Source of the DNA: Rhizobium favelukesii
GTDB taxonomy: Bacteria; Pseudomonadota; Alphaproteobacteria; Rhizobiales; Rhizobiaceae
Assembly (NCBI RefSeq): GCF_000577275.2
Contig: NZ_HG916855.1
Coordinates: forward strand, 806,001-870,000
DNA length: 64,000 bases
Direction: 5' to 3'
Shown here: positions 46,928-56,061 of the stretch, piece after piece
How the letters are laid out: each line of letters opens with the position of its first letter
Numbering within the stretch: position 1 is the stretch's first letter
Made by a program: the position numbers and the translations under genes
The notes under the pieces: model-generated
The model's input: only the letters and a program-made list of their open reading frames with translations
Told to the model about the DNA's origin: nothing
Database searches by the model: none

Positions 46928-47411
46928 TGGCAGGCCCCACAGCCCCAATGTCTCCTATTGGCGCAAAGTCGCCGTCCTTCTCATGACCGCGTCTGGTCCG
47001 ATGCCGTCCATCAGTTGTAATCGGGGAAGGTGACCGGCTTATCATCTGGCGCGTCCGCCCATGCGCCTCGTAGGTCACCGTACCGGACCCGATCCCCTTG
47101 ATCATGCGACGGCACACCTCGGTCGTAGCCTTCTCTGCTGACATTCCGCTATCGCGCTGCAGTTCTGCCCTTGCTTGCTCGGTCAGCGCCGCCAGCCCGC
47201 GCTCGGAACACCCTTGAATAATTCGGGGGTGCGCTTCCGGCCGCTTACGAATTAGTGAAGCGTTGTGTTTCGAAGGTTTCTCTGTTCCACGGACCGCCAT
47301 CGGCCCTAACTGGAGACGATATTGTAAGTGCAGTGGTGAAAGCCGTGACCAACTGAATTCGATACTGCATTCCGGCTGAAGTAAGCTCTGGCCCATTGAG
47401 AGGACCAGGGA
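46928..47411. other. Gap with repeat and an unexplained reverse frame
   Basis: A member of the dispersed palindromic repeat lies at 46947-46997. A reverse frame at about 47030-47250 reads HPRIIQGCSERGLAALTEQARAE and MSAEKATTEVCRRMIKGIGSGTVTYEAHGR, with protein-like composition and no recognised family. Its C-terminal side runs into the repeat, so it is probably truncated. It could equally be chance. Confidence 0.35.
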
Positions 47412-47490
47412 ATGAAGCGAAGCCGTTTCACAGACGAACAGATTATCGGCATTCTGAAGGAGCACGAGGCGGGCACGCCGGTCTCGCAAG
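47412..47490 (+). pseudogene. IS3-family orfA, N-terminal scrap
   Basis: The ATG at 47412 opens MKRSRFTDEQIIGILKEHE and AGTPVS, the start of the helix-turn-helix OrfA of IS407/IS3-type elements. It breaks off after about 26 codons and runs into the integrase remnant on the other strand. Nothing more of the element follows. Confidence 0.8.
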
Positions 47491-47512
47491 CCCTGTATCA
47501 CGCGGTCGCCGG

Positions 47513-47607
47513 CCCCACGTGCCCTCGGTGAAGCCGCGCATGGACATGTCTTCGATCATGCGCTCACGAAGCGCGCTGCCGGTCGGATGTGAAGGGGGGA
47601 CGGTCAT
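47513..47607 (-). pseudogene. Tyrosine recombinase, N-terminal scrap
   Basis: The reverse frame from the ATG at 47607 reads MTVPPSHPTGSALRERMIED and MSMRGFTEGT, very similar to the N-terminus of the complete recombinase at 57504 (PLRQRMQEDMVMRG). About 31 codons remain before it meets the IS3 fragment. It is a relic of a second IS91-associated integrase. Confidence 0.7.
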
Positions 47608-47988
47608 CGGAGGCTCTTCTCAAGCTGAAGGTTGACGCTTCATGCTCGGAGGCCGATGGCCGTCCGTCACCCCTAATCGATCAAAGCCTCAGCGATGCCG
47701 TCAATAACGCACACGCCTCAAGGCCCGAGCCCCTCCCGCGCGAGCGGGTTCGTTCCTTGGCCCCGAAGCGGACGTTCCCAAACCGTTGCCGATCGAACAT
47801 ACGGGAGAAGGTGTGCCACCATGGGAGGTCTTGCATCAACGCTGAAACCCGAACGTTCCGGCCATCGAATTTGCGGGCCCCGCCAGCCCGAGCTTCGGCC
47901 AGCGCCCGCCCCAATAGCAATTTTCAAGGTTCTAGCAGGCTGCTATAATTCCAGCGACCCTAGGCCATCAGTTATGGAGGGGGCGGCC
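47608..47988. other. Upstream region of the solute-binding protein
   Basis: About 380 bases without a convincing gene. A TATAAT at 47944-47949, 17 bases after TTTTCA (47921-47926), is a promoter candidate for the downstream gene. The stretch 47757-47785 (CCTTGGCCCCGAAGCGGACG...) resembles the dispersed repeat. Confidence 0.4.
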
Positions 47989-49185
47989 ATGAAAGTAGGA
48001 TGGAGGGCGAACTGCCTGGTGATGCCGTCGGCGGCACTGGCCGTGCTGGCATTCACCGCAATGACTTCCGCCAGTCCGATGGACGAATTGGTGGCAGCCG
48101 CCAAGACTGAGGGCCAGCTCACCATTATCGCACTGCCTCGCGACTGGTGTGGATACGGCGGCATCATCGACGGTTTCAAGGCGAAATTCGGCCTGAAGAT
48201 CAACGAACTTTTACCCGACGTGGGATCATCCACGGTGATTGACGCGATCAGGGAGCTGCGGGACAGAGCCGGCCCGCAAACGCCGGATGTGATCGACGTC
48301 GGCCTGTCTTTCGCGTCATCGGCGAAAAGGGACGGCCTCCTGCAGCCTTACAAGATGACGACGTGGGCCACCATTGCGCACGCCGCCAAGGATACGGACG
48401 GATATTGGTACGGCGCCTACTATGGGACGATCGCCTTCGAGGTGAATGCGGATATCATCACGAAGATGCCGACGGATTGGGCAGACCTTGCCTCGCCGGA
48501 TTACAGAAATGCGGTCGGCCTCGCCGGCGATCTTGCGTCAAATCAGGCCATCCAGGGCGTCTTCGCCGCGGGCCTGTCGGCCGCAAAGGGCAATGTCGAC
48601 CAGGCGGCCAATCAGGGTCTGAGGTTCTTTGCGGACCTCAACCGTAAAGGCAATTTCGTTCCTATCGTCGGCAATCTTGCTTCGCTTAGGGACGGACGGA
48701 CGCCCATCCTCGTTCGCTGGGATTACCTGGCGCTTGGCGACCGCGAGCGGCTAAGGGGCAAAACCAGGATCGAGATCGTCAGGCCCAAGACCGGTGGCGT
48801 CGCGGGCGTCTATGTCCAGGCGATCAGCGCTTTCGCTTCGCACCCGAATGCCGCCCGTTTGTGGATGGAATACCTATATTCGGACGAGACGCAGCTCGCC
48901 TTCCTGAACGGCCACTGTCGTCCTATCCGCTTGGCGGACCTGGCACGCAGTGGGAAGGTGCCGGCCGAATTGGGGAAAAGGCTTGTGCAGTTCCACGATT
49001 ATGGTGGCGATGTCGATCCTCTATTCCCGACTCTTGAGGAGCAGGAGAAGACAAGGGAGATCATCACCAAAGGGTGGGACGGCGTCGTCGGCGTGAAGAT
49101 CCAATGTCTCCCGGACGACAGCCCTTCCGATGTCCCCATGGCTCTCAATAAAAGGACTGTCGGACAGTGCTCCATTCCGCAGTAG
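47989..49185 (+). CDS. Orphan periplasmic solute-binding protein (class of Fe/polyamine ABC)
   Basis: The 398-residue exported protein starts at 47989 behind GGAGG and has a signal peptide (to about residue 29). The mature part resembles extracellular solute-binding proteins of the FbpA/PotD-like group: DELVAAAKTEGQLTIIALPRDWCGYG, IDAIRELRDRAGPQTPDVIDVGLSF, TIAFEVNADIITKMPTDWADLASPDYR. There is no ABC permease or ATPase nearby. It is preceded by a promoter-like TATAAT. Ligand unknown. Confidence 0.85.
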   Translation: MKVGWRANCLVMPSAALAVLAFTAMTSASPMDELVAAAKTEGQLTIIALPRDWCGYGGIIDGFKAKFGLKINELLPDVGSSTVIDAIRELRDRAGPQTPDVIDVGLSFASSAKRDGLLQPYKMTTWATIAHAAKDTDGYWYGAYYGTIAFEVNADIITKMPTDWADLASPDYRNAVGLAGDLASNQAIQGVFAAGLSAAKGNVDQAANQGLRFFADLNRKGNFVPIVGNLASLRDGRTPILVRWDYLALGDRERLRGKTRIEIVRPKTGGVAGVYVQAISAFASHPNAARLWMEYLYSDETQLAFLNGHCRPIRLADLARSGKVPAELGKRLVQFHDYGGDVDPLFPTLEEQEKTREIITKGWDGVVGVKIQCLPDDSPSDVPMALNKRTVGQCSIPQ

Positions 49186-49657
49186 CCGAAGTGATTTGAT
49201 CGCCGATTTTGCGCACGAAAACAATTCGATAAAGAGCAATGGCGGCTTTTGAGCGCATGGATTGGCCTGGTACCCAAACAGAACAGCGAGACCGGACCTG
49301 TCGGTTGCTCGCAGAAAGCAACTTCTAGTCAAAGTTTTAAACGATCGAGAAAACGAGGCGGTATTTTTACCCTAAGCTCTCTCAGGTGTTTGGCTGCAGG
49401 CTTTCATGCTGAATGAAAAGTGAATAAAAACACTAAGATGGCAGTTCGGACAGCAGTGCGATGCGAAAGTTGCTGCCGCGAAAACAGATCGAGAGTAACA
49501 CCCTTGAGCATTTCAAGTGGACCGTCAGCACGTGCGGAAATGGCGATGCTCGGTGCTGCGCCAAAAAGGGTAAATCTACTAATCCGGCTCCGGCAGCCGG
49601 TTAAGAATTTCTCTCGTACGTTCGTTCGCACCGCGAAAGCAAAACAGTGAGGGATCA
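49186..49657. other. Gap upstream of an unknown gene
   Basis: About 470 bases with no convincing gene on either strand, although several short frames are open. It is comparatively A/T-rich around 49320-49450. It must hold the promoter of the 49.66 kb gene, whose GAGGG ribosome site is clear. Confidence 0.35.
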
Positions 49658-50353
49658 ATGACCGCAGTTTCGAAACTCCAGTACGGCGACCGTTTCGGTG
49701 AAGAGGTGATCAAGATTGCACGGGGATCGCTCTCTGTCGCCTCGTCCTCGTCCGAGGCTGAGGTTGCCAGCGCAAAGTACTCACGCTGGTTCAATGGTGA
49801 GGACGCTACACCGGAGCCGATGGCGACATCGAGCCGGAAATTCCGCAAGATCACCGCAAACATGGCAGTTTCAGAGGTGGCTGCCGCAACCAAGGAAAAC
49901 CTCTCCATTCTCGGAGACGATGCCAGTGATCTGTTCACGTCCAAACTTCCCGCCGGACACAAGATGCGCAGGACGGTGCGTCCGTCGCTCCTGCACGGAT
50001 TTCCATATTTGGGGACCTGCAAGTTCGGTGAGGTCGTCACAGAACGCGGTCAGGACAAATATGCAGTGACACAGATGTTCATCGCCAACTTCGATGGCGA
50101 TCTGGACACAGCGGATGGCGCGAATTTCTACAAGCCTGCTAGCCGCGATTTCGGCCAGATGTTCTATGGCGTGCATATCCTCGTCGACAGATTCGGCAAT
50201 CCGCTTGGATTCGATCGTGATCGCGGCGAAAATGGCATTGCTTTCAAGACAAAGGACGTCACCAAGGCACTTTACAGCATCGCGTCGGCGAGCACCGGAT
50301 TGTCGATCGAAGCCCTCCAGAAGAGAGCAGCGGCAAAGAAGACCGCCAGATAG
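49658..50353 (+). CDS. Unknown 231-residue protein
   Basis: A well-placed GAGGGATCA precedes the ATG. The protein is soluble without signal peptide. It begins MTAVSKLQYGDRFGEEVIKIARG, has a Ser/Ala-rich segment, then a domain with LHGFPYLGTCKFGEVVTERGQDKYAVTQMFIANFDG and FYGVHILVDRFGNPLGFDRDRGENG, and a Lys-rich C-terminus (KRAAAKKTAR). I recognise no family. It is convergent with a LuxR-type regulator (27-base gap), so they may be functionally linked. Confidence 0.65.
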   Translation: MTAVSKLQYGDRFGEEVIKIARGSLSVASSSSEAEVASAKYSRWFNGEDATPEPMATSSRKFRKITANMAVSEVAAATKENLSILGDDASDLFTSKLPAGHKMRRTVRPSLLHGFPYLGTCKFGEVVTERGQDKYAVTQMFIANFDGDLDTADGANFYKPASRDFGQMFYGVHILVDRFGNPLGFDRDRGENGIAFKTKDVTKALYSIASASTGLSIEALQKRAAAKKTAR

Positions 50354-50380
50354 GTTCCCCCTCCTATGCGTTCGTATTGC

Positions 50381-51049
50381 CTACTTGGCAGACGTTCGGC
50401 GATCCAGTTGGGTGGCAACCAGTTTCGCCACCAGATGCACCAGATTCTTGGCTTCGAGCTGCAACTTCAGTTTGTCGATACGGTGCTCGATGGTCCTCGG
50501 TGATAGGTTGAGAAATTCTGCAATTTCCTTCGCGGTTTGGCCTTCGATGAGCAGTTGAATGATGCCCTCATCCGTCATGTCGAACTTCATCTCCTGGCCC
50601 GGAGGGATAAAATACCTGCCTTCCGTCAGGCTGATGCACCATCCCGGCTTACCATTGCATTTCTGCGGCAATATCAGGCGTTCGTATCCGATGCGAACGC
50701 CGATCAGCTTGGTCTTCACAAGATCGATCGTCGGCCGCCGCAACTCCACGACGCGCGAGTAAGTCGGAATAATTGCATCATCGACGAATGACCGGTCAAG
50801 GTCGCGCAGGCGGGCATTCGGAAGCTGCCCTCTCAGCCGATCCAGCATCCGACTCTTGAACCCGAAATCCTGTATACGGCGAAAACGCCAGTCGTAGGGG
50901 TCGTCTGCATCGGTGCTAACGACTGCGATCGCCATCTTGATACTCAGGCTGGCCAGCACTCTGGAATACAGGCTTTCGGGACCGTCCATCTCATCTGACT
51001 GCAGCCATGCATCGATGAGTTCGTGAGAAATGGAATTAAACAAGCTCAT
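50381..51049 (-). CDS. LuxR-type transcriptional regulator
   Basis: The 222-residue protein (start 51049) has a C-terminal LuxR/GerE helix-turn-helix (about residues 155-210: IIQLLIEGQTAKEIAEFLNLSPRTIEHRIDKLKLQL). The N-terminal 150 residues (ESLYSRVLASLSIKMAIAVVSTD..., RRPTIDLVKTKLIGVRI) look like a PAS-like sensory domain, not an autoinducer-binding or receiver domain. No autoinducer synthase gene is in the window, so this is an orphan regulator. Confidence 0.85.
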   Translation of the reverse strand: MSLFNSISHELIDAWLQSDEMDGPESLYSRVLASLSIKMAIAVVSTDADDPYDWRFRRIQDFGFKSRMLDRLRGQLPNARLRDLDRSFVDDAIIPTYSRVVELRRPTIDLVKTKLIGVRIGYERLILPQKCNGKPGWCISLTEGRYFIPPGQEMKFDMTDEGIIQLLIEGQTAKEIAEFLNLSPRTIEHRIDKLKLQLEAKNLVHLVAKLVATQLDRRTSAK

Positions 51050-51400
51050 GATTAGTCCACTTTGCAATGAAGTATCTATTTATTTCAAATACATCGCAAG
51101 GATATTACCAAACGGTTGTATCAAGTCAAAAATGCATTCCGTTATAAGTGTGGGCGTAAGACCGTGCGACCAAACGATCCCCGATGCTGCGGCCGCGGGA
51201 AAAAGCGACTTTTCGGTGCACACGCACCAGGCGCGTCCTCGCGGTCGCGGCCACGCAGTGCTCGCCGAAACGATGAATAGCGAGCATGTGATATGACCGC
51301 TTCGGGTCACGACTTGGCGTAGGGCAGTTCGGAAGGCAGAGAAGGGTCGATCTTTCCGGTTCCTATCCGTCGTGGAAGGGTGGAAATCGGACGTAGCTGG
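51050..51400. other. Gap with a short repeat
   Basis: No gene is seen. A fragment of the dispersed repeat family occurs at 51286-51315 (GTGATATGACCGCTTCGGGTCACGAC), itself a short palindrome. A GC-rich segment at 51180-51260 has no open frame of note. Confidence 0.4.
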
Positions 51401-51964
51401 CTAGAACGCAGTCTGTTTGAACAGACGGATGCCATGGTTGTGCATCACATCCTCGACGTCGTTGAGGAGGGCGTCGTCCGTGCTGTCGCCAGCCTCCTGC
51501 TGCTGCCTAGCTTTGGCGACGAGCCGCGCCAACTGTTCGGCGAACCTGAACGGTCGGCGCTTCGGAGGCTCCTTGAGCGTCCAGAAATCATTTGCAGCGG
51601 CACTTGTCCGGTCTGATAGCTTCGTCCTGACGAAGCTGAATTTCTGGCCTGTACCGTTGAACTCGATCCTGCTGTATCGTGAAAACCACTCGCGAATGGC
51701 GTCGCGTTCAGGTTCATTACGGGCGAACTCGATGAGCTTGTTTGTGTAGTCGCCGCACTTATCGATGTGGTCGAGGATCGCTACCGCGACCTCGTGCATA
51801 AGCTCCCGGTCATCACCTGCCGTTTGGCGAGGCTTCTTGGATGCCGTTTTAGCTGCTTTTGATGCTGTCGATACGTATTTCTTTGCGAGGCCAGAAATCG
51901 CAAGATCACGCTTCTTGGCGGATAACGGCTTGAGGATGGGCCTTGAGTGATTCAGCCGCCTCAT
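51401..51964 (-). CDS. Unknown 187-residue basic protein (phage-like)
   Basis: The reverse frame from the ATG at 51964 encodes a Lys/Arg-rich helical N-terminus (KKRDLAISGLAKKYVSTASKAAKTASKKPRQ), then MHEVAVAILDHIDKCGDYTNKLIEFARNE and IREWFSRYSRIEFNGTGQKFSFVRTKL, a pattern reminiscent of small proteins from T7-like phages. The ending is Glu/Asp-rich. No ribosome site is obvious at this start. It is co-oriented with the LuxR gene. Function unknown. Confidence 0.5.
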   Translation of the reverse strand: MRRLNHSRPILKPLSAKKRDLAISGLAKKYVSTASKAAKTASKKPRQTAGDDRELMHEVAVAILDHIDKCGDYTNKLIEFARNEPERDAIREWFSRYSRIEFNGTGQKFSFVRTKLSDRTSAAANDFWTLKEPPKRRPFRFAEQLARLVAKARQQQEAGDSTDDALLNDVEDVMHNHGIRLFKQTAF

Positions 51965-52664
51965 ATCGAGAGGCTGCCCTGCTTATTGGCTGGCCATTAG
52001 AGGGGCACTGGCCCGCGAAGGCAAGAGCCGATATGGGTCGAAACGAGCCAGCGCCGACCGGGCTGCAGACAACAGCTCTTGGGCTCAAAGCGGAAGAATT
52101 CGCCCCTGACAAATGGGTCCCCAGCCAATTTTCGTGCGATCGTAGATTGCGACATCGGAGTAGCGCGAAGCTGCGGCTACCGGAGCGCCGCATCGCGAGC
52201 GACCGTGGATGCCACCTTTGTGCCCTGGCTTTGGGCCTCAGTCAATACGGGGGAGGAGCGGCAATTATTTCCGCTTTTGGCGATCCAACGCGGACGTTCG
52301 GAGCACTCTGCTCGACATCGCATCTGAGGTCCCAGAATTGACATCGGTTGGGAACAGGGGGGACGACTCAAAAAAGACGCGAGCTTGCCCAAGCACCAGC
52401 GGCATGGCGAATTCGCTGTGTACCGCGATCACCTTTCGGCCGAGCGTCGTCCCTCGTTTGGTTCGCGCTGCATTAGATGGACGACGCTGAATGCCAATTG
52501 CGCCTGGGTCAGGCTGGCAGGCAAGTCGCCCGACGACGACGGAGTGGCTCGAGATGCTGGTTCTGGAGCACCTCCGGAAGTTAGAACCTCCCGGCAATGC
52601 CAAGCGTTAATAGCATTCTGAGCCGGCCCAGGGCGGCTTGTTAGCTGGAAGCAGGCCTACCTAT
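51965..52664. other. 700-base gap with repeats
   Basis: It carries sequence (52075-52290) of the dispersed repeat type and a 55-bp block at 52191-52245 found exactly again at 57290-57344. No convincing coding frame; a 40-codon forward frame at 52489-52609 (MPIAPGSGWQASRPTTTEWLEMLVLEHL) is open but unsupported. Confidence 0.4.
52191..52245. repeat. 55-bp exact repeat, copy 1
   Basis: The block is identical to 57290-57344 and starts CATCGCGAGCGACCGTGG. Around it the two loci remain similar (TTTCCGCTTTTGG follows both). On the reverse strand it is open and reads LTEAQSQGTKVASTVARD, so it may derive from an old coding sequence. Confidence 0.75.
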
Positions 52665-53462
52665 CTAACTGCCGTCGATCGCCTCGCCGATACGGGCGAT
52701 CGCCTGCTGATAGACACTCGCGGAGTTCCAGCCAGCGATGGCGCCCATGTTGCCCTGATAGCCCCCGCCGGCCCGCCAGCCGTGCGCCCTGAGGAAGTTG
52801 GCCGTGGACATTAGCGCGGTACGCTTGTCGCGCATGTTCCTGCTGCCGACGCCGTATTTCAGGACGTTCCCCGGCAAGAACCCGGTCTGGCCGATCTCGC
52901 CGTGCATGGCGCCGACCGAGCCGGCACTCAGCGCGCCGCTGTCGACCAGCTTGAGCGCAGCTATCGCATGCGGCGCGAAGAATTGCGGGCGGCGGCAATC
53001 GTAGGCGAGCGTGACGATTGCCGAAACAGTGTTCTGGTTGCCCATGGAGGCGCCGTAGCCGGTCTCCATGCCCCAGATGGCGAGCAGCACCCCGGCGGGC
53101 ACGCCGTAGTTACGCTCGATGTTGTCGAAGAGTGCTGCGTTTGCCCTCTTGAGCGAACGGCCCTTGGAAATAATCGCGGACCCACCGCGTCGTCTCATAA
53201 AGTCGCCGACCGAGCCACTGAAAGCCTTGTTGACGGAGCGGTCGGCCTGGATGGTTCCTACGGCATATTTCGCGCCTGCAAGCGCAGCAAGACCCTTCCC
53301 CTTGACGCCGGCGGCATTTGCCGTCTCGGCAAACTCTACTTTCCACTGTTCAAACCCGGCAGCACTTTTGCCGCATGAGGCCGCCTGAGCAACGCACGTT
53401 AGATGGCAAAAGGCGAGGGCGCCCGCCGCAGCAATCAACTTTCCTTTCGCAAAGAATACCAT
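52665..53462 (-). CDS. Lytic murein transglycosylase (MltB-like)
   Basis: The 265-residue protein starts at 53462 behind GGAG; the signal peptide ends about residue 28 and no lipobox is seen. The fold has the SLT_2/MltB signature, with the catalytic Glu133 in AIWGMETGYGASMGN and the downstream VSAIVTLAYDCRRPQFF and SAGSVGAMHGEIGQTGFLP motifs. It cleaves peptidoglycan glycan strands, producing 1,6-anhydromuropeptides in the periplasm. It is compact, lacking the peptidoglycan-binding extension of some paralogues. Confidence 0.93.
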   Translation of the reverse strand: MVFFAKGKLIAAAGALAFCHLTCVAQAASCGKSAAGFEQWKVEFAETANAAGVKGKGLAALAGAKYAVGTIQADRSVNKAFSGSVGDFMRRRGGSAIISKGRSLKRANAALFDNIERNYGVPAGVLLAIWGMETGYGASMGNQNTVSAIVTLAYDCRRPQFFAPHAIAALKLVDSGALSAGSVGAMHGEIGQTGFLPGNVLKYGVGSRNMRDKRTALMSTANFLRAHGWRAGGGYQGNMGAIAGWNSASVYQQAIARIGEAIDGS

Positions 53463-54205
53463 GTCGCTCTCCAAATGTGCCTGAACCATCATGTATTCGG
53501 CCGCATGGCGTCACTCCTTCACTTGCTGAAAGCCTAAATGGTTGCTTTCGCTCGCTCGAGAAATGAGACCAAATCAATAATGGCGATTGTGCGAAATAAA
53601 GCCAGTCACGGCGATTGGACCATAGACAACTGGAGGACGCAGAATGACCGCTCAAGGGTCGGATCGCGACCTAGAGGCCCGTGGAGAGGGGTTTCGATGT
53701 TCCGGGATGAAGTCAGCGAACGCGCCCCCCAACGGGCGGCATGGCCAACGTGCTGCCGTTCGGAGGCTGTCCGGCGTGTCGCCCGAAAGAAGGCCCCGCC
53801 CGAGTGCGTCCCTGCTTTGCCGGGTATCGTTCTGAGAATCGGATTGCCCACGTGCTTCGCGACCTCAAATCCGAACGAAACAATTTCAGTGAGTTAACTG
53901 TTACACAGGTCCACCAGTTGACACATGGTTGCATTGTCCAAATTGCGGAATGCAGAAGCGCACAGAGGGTAAGATGGCATGGAATACCGCTAATTCGGAT
54001 CACGCGATTGATCGCGCGTCCGTGACGTTTCTATATGCATCATTACCGGAGAAGGCGCTCAGGCATTGGGCTGCCGCAAAAGCGTAACACCCGCCGTCCT
54101 GACGACCGGAATGGGTCGAACTTGTGTAAAAACGCCGCGCCTGGCTCCAATCTGATCCGTGGATCGTGTACTGTGACGAGACGTCGGGATCGGAGATCAG
54201 CGGAT
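53463..54205. other. 740-base gap, nothing recognised
   Basis: No gene is supported on either strand. Short frames are present and low in similarity to any family I know. The end nearest 54206 provides the GGAG site of the DUF2332 gene. Confidence 0.35.
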
Positions 54206-55195
54206 ATGGGCGAGGAGGGCTTGGCTGAAATCTCAGCCCGATATATTCGCTTCGCCGATACGGAGGCTCACGGTCGGTCGCCGCTATACGAGGAGTTGGC
54301 TCGTGCGGTCGCTGGGGACCGGGAAACACTCGGCTTCCTGTCGACCCTCCCGGACGTGAAGCGGCAACCGAACCTTCTGCTCGCCGCGGTGCGTCACCTG
54401 TTCGGCACGCCGACAGGATGGAACGAGTTTCGTCAGGCGCTTCAGGCTAATGCCGACGCTATCCGCTCACTAATGCTCGAGCGCTCGACGCAAACCAACG
54501 AGCCGGGAAGGTGCGCCACATTACTCCCCGTACTGGCGCGCTTGCCGCAGCCGCTGGCCCTCCTGGAGGTCGGGACTTCCGCAGGCCTCTGCCTCATGCC
54601 CGACCTCTACAGCTACGATTACGGGCGCAAGGCGATCCGCGCACCCGCGATGGCCGCGGAGCCGCCTGTCTTCCGATGTTCCGCCAGTGAGACAACGCCG
54701 ATGCCTGCGGCCGCACCGCAGGTCGTCTGGCGGGCAGGACTCGACCTGAGCCCGATCGATGCTTCGGACCCCTCGCAAGTCGCATGGCTTGAGACGCTGG
54801 TCTGGCCAGAGCAGACGGCGCGGCTCGCCAATCTGCGGGCGGCCGTAAAAATCGCTGCCACGGTCAAGCCCCGAGTGCTGAAGGGCGACCTGCGCGGCAG
54901 CGACCTAGTGCGGCTCTGCAGCGAAGCTCCAAAGGATGCTACCCTCGTCGTCTTTCACACAGCCGTCCTCGACTATGTTTCCGACCCCGCAGACAGAGAG
55001 GCTTTCGCTGAGCAGGTGATGCGTCTCTCTCCCTATTGGGTATCGAACGAGTTCCCTCGCGTATTCCCGTGCATCGCCACGTGCGCCGGAAAAAGCCGGC
55101 CGCCAGGCCGCTTTCTCCTATCTGTGAACGGCTCCCCTGTCGCTTGGACCGACCCGCATGGCGCCTCGCTCGAATGGATCGCGGACGCGGCGTAG
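54206..55195 (+). CDS. DUF2332 family protein
   Basis: The start at 54206 gives 329 residues. DUF2332 features are YIRFADTEAHGRSPLYEELARAVAGD, a LLEVGTSAGLCLMPDLYSYDYG segment like the glycine loop of SAM-dependent methyltransferases, DLSPIDASDPSQVAWLETLVWPEQTARLANLRAAV, and an LVVFHTAVLDYV strand. Members are widespread uncharacterised proteins with a methyltransferase-like fold. It is monocistronic and the following gap is long. Confidence 0.85.
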   Translation: MGEEGLAEISARYIRFADTEAHGRSPLYEELARAVAGDRETLGFLSTLPDVKRQPNLLLAAVRHLFGTPTGWNEFRQALQANADAIRSLMLERSTQTNEPGRCATLLPVLARLPQPLALLEVGTSAGLCLMPDLYSYDYGRKAIRAPAMAAEPPVFRCSASETTPMPAAAPQVVWRAGLDLSPIDASDPSQVAWLETLVWPEQTARLANLRAAVKIAATVKPRVLKGDLRGSDLVRLCSEAPKDATLVVFHTAVLDYVSDPADREAFAEQVMRLSPYWVSNEFPRVFPCIATCAGKSRPPGRFLLSVNGSPVAWTDPHGASLEWIADAA

Positions 55196-55643
55196 GCGGC
55201 TGGCAATGACAACGTCTCCAAACCGCTCGCCAGAGGTCAGCTATACGTTCCGACTCGAGCCGTTGCGCGAAGGGCAGCTTTGAGGGAGCGCCATGAAGGT
55301 CGCCTTATGGCGCGTCCCGCTGGTTCAGGCACCTGAGCCGCAGAACGGCCGAAATGAGCGTCGAAGGACTGCGTGGGGTGGGAGGCGGCCGTTGCCGCGA
55401 GGGCGAAGGTTCGGCCGTATTGCGCGCAATGCGGTCGCTGGAGGTCCCGACATCGATACGGCCAATCGATCCGCCGAAACTGCTCAGACCGCTCGAACTT
55501 CGGCGAGCCGCTTGACGGCGTACTCGTCCTGCCAGCAGACGGCGGCTTCCCATGCGGCTGACGCTTGCGCGGCGATGTCGTGCGCGCCGTCGTCGAGACC
55601 GGCAGCGTTGCCGGGCAGCACCAGGTCGAGGTCGGGAACGTCG
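55196..55643. other. Gap with an unexplained reverse frame
   Basis: Between the DUF2332 gene and the recombinase fragment, a reverse frame near 55490-55650 reads VDVPDLDLVLPGNAAGLDDGAHDIAAQ and AAVCWQDEYAVKRLAEVRAV before a stop, which looks protein-like but has no known family. It joins the recombinase fragment at about 55643, so it may be the sequence that replaced the recombinase C-terminus. Confidence 0.3.
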
Positions 55644-55835
55644 ACATTGCTTCAGGAGATCGCAAGCGCGGAGCTTGCTGTCGATGGCGAGATTGAAGAG
55701 CGCCAACTCTCGGATCGCCCCGCTCATTTCAAGCCGAACCCGGATCGTCCACACGTTTTTTGGCTGAAGCGGTCGCTTTTGACCGACGAGAACCTTTGTT
55801 CCATGGATATCGGGACGCAATACGGCGGTGTCCAT
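55644..55835 (-). pseudogene. Tyrosine recombinase, N-terminal fragment
   Basis: From the ATG at 55835 it reads MDTAVLRPDIHGTKVLVGQK, then LQPKNVWTIRVRLEMSGAIRELALFNLAIDSKLRACDLLKQ. This is the N-terminal region of a group of stand-alone integrases common in rhizobia, which are normally about 200 residues. Only about 64 codons remain; the catalytic domain (R..HxxR..Y) is missing. The same fragment, more decayed, is at 63529-63750. Confidence 0.75.
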
Positions 55836-55856
55836 GACAGAACCTCCGCCACACCT

Positions 55857-55920
55857 CCACCTCGTCGCCCGTGATGGGCGGACGAACGATATCATGGTTT
55901 GTCGCTACACGGCCCTAAGC
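55857..55920. repeat. 64-bp exact repeat (integrase leader), copy 2
   Basis: The block is identical to 18781-18844. Here it is in its probable native place, immediately upstream of the recombinase start (55835), and includes CGCCC-gtgat-GGGCG. It may hold the promoter or operator of that gene. Confidence 0.85.
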
Positions 55921-56001
55921 GGACTTCGGCTGCAACAAAAGTGCATCGAAAATTTCCCCTTTCGCAACGCTTGCAAACGAGCAAAGCCGGGATTAGATCG
56001 A

Positions 56002-56030
56002 GAATATGTACAGTTAAACTGTATATATTC
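56002..56030 (+). promoter_or_regulatory. 29-bp near-perfect palindrome
   Basis: From GAATATGTACAGTT to AACTGTATATATTC the two arms around the central A match at all but one position (G:T). It sits 32 bases before the ATG of the SnoaL-like gene, overlapping a likely -10/-35 region, and close to a MarR gene. The size and symmetry are those of a MarR or TetR-type operator. Confidence 0.7.
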
Positions 56031-56061
56031 TTGTGACAGAATTTCAGGCAAAGGATCAGTC

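Noticed and set aside
50381-51049. Quorum-sensing LuxR regulator with autoinducer domain
   Set aside because: The N-terminal half lacks the conserved Trp/Tyr/Asp pattern of autoinducer-binding domains and no LuxI-type gene is in the window; I keep only an orphan LuxR-type call.
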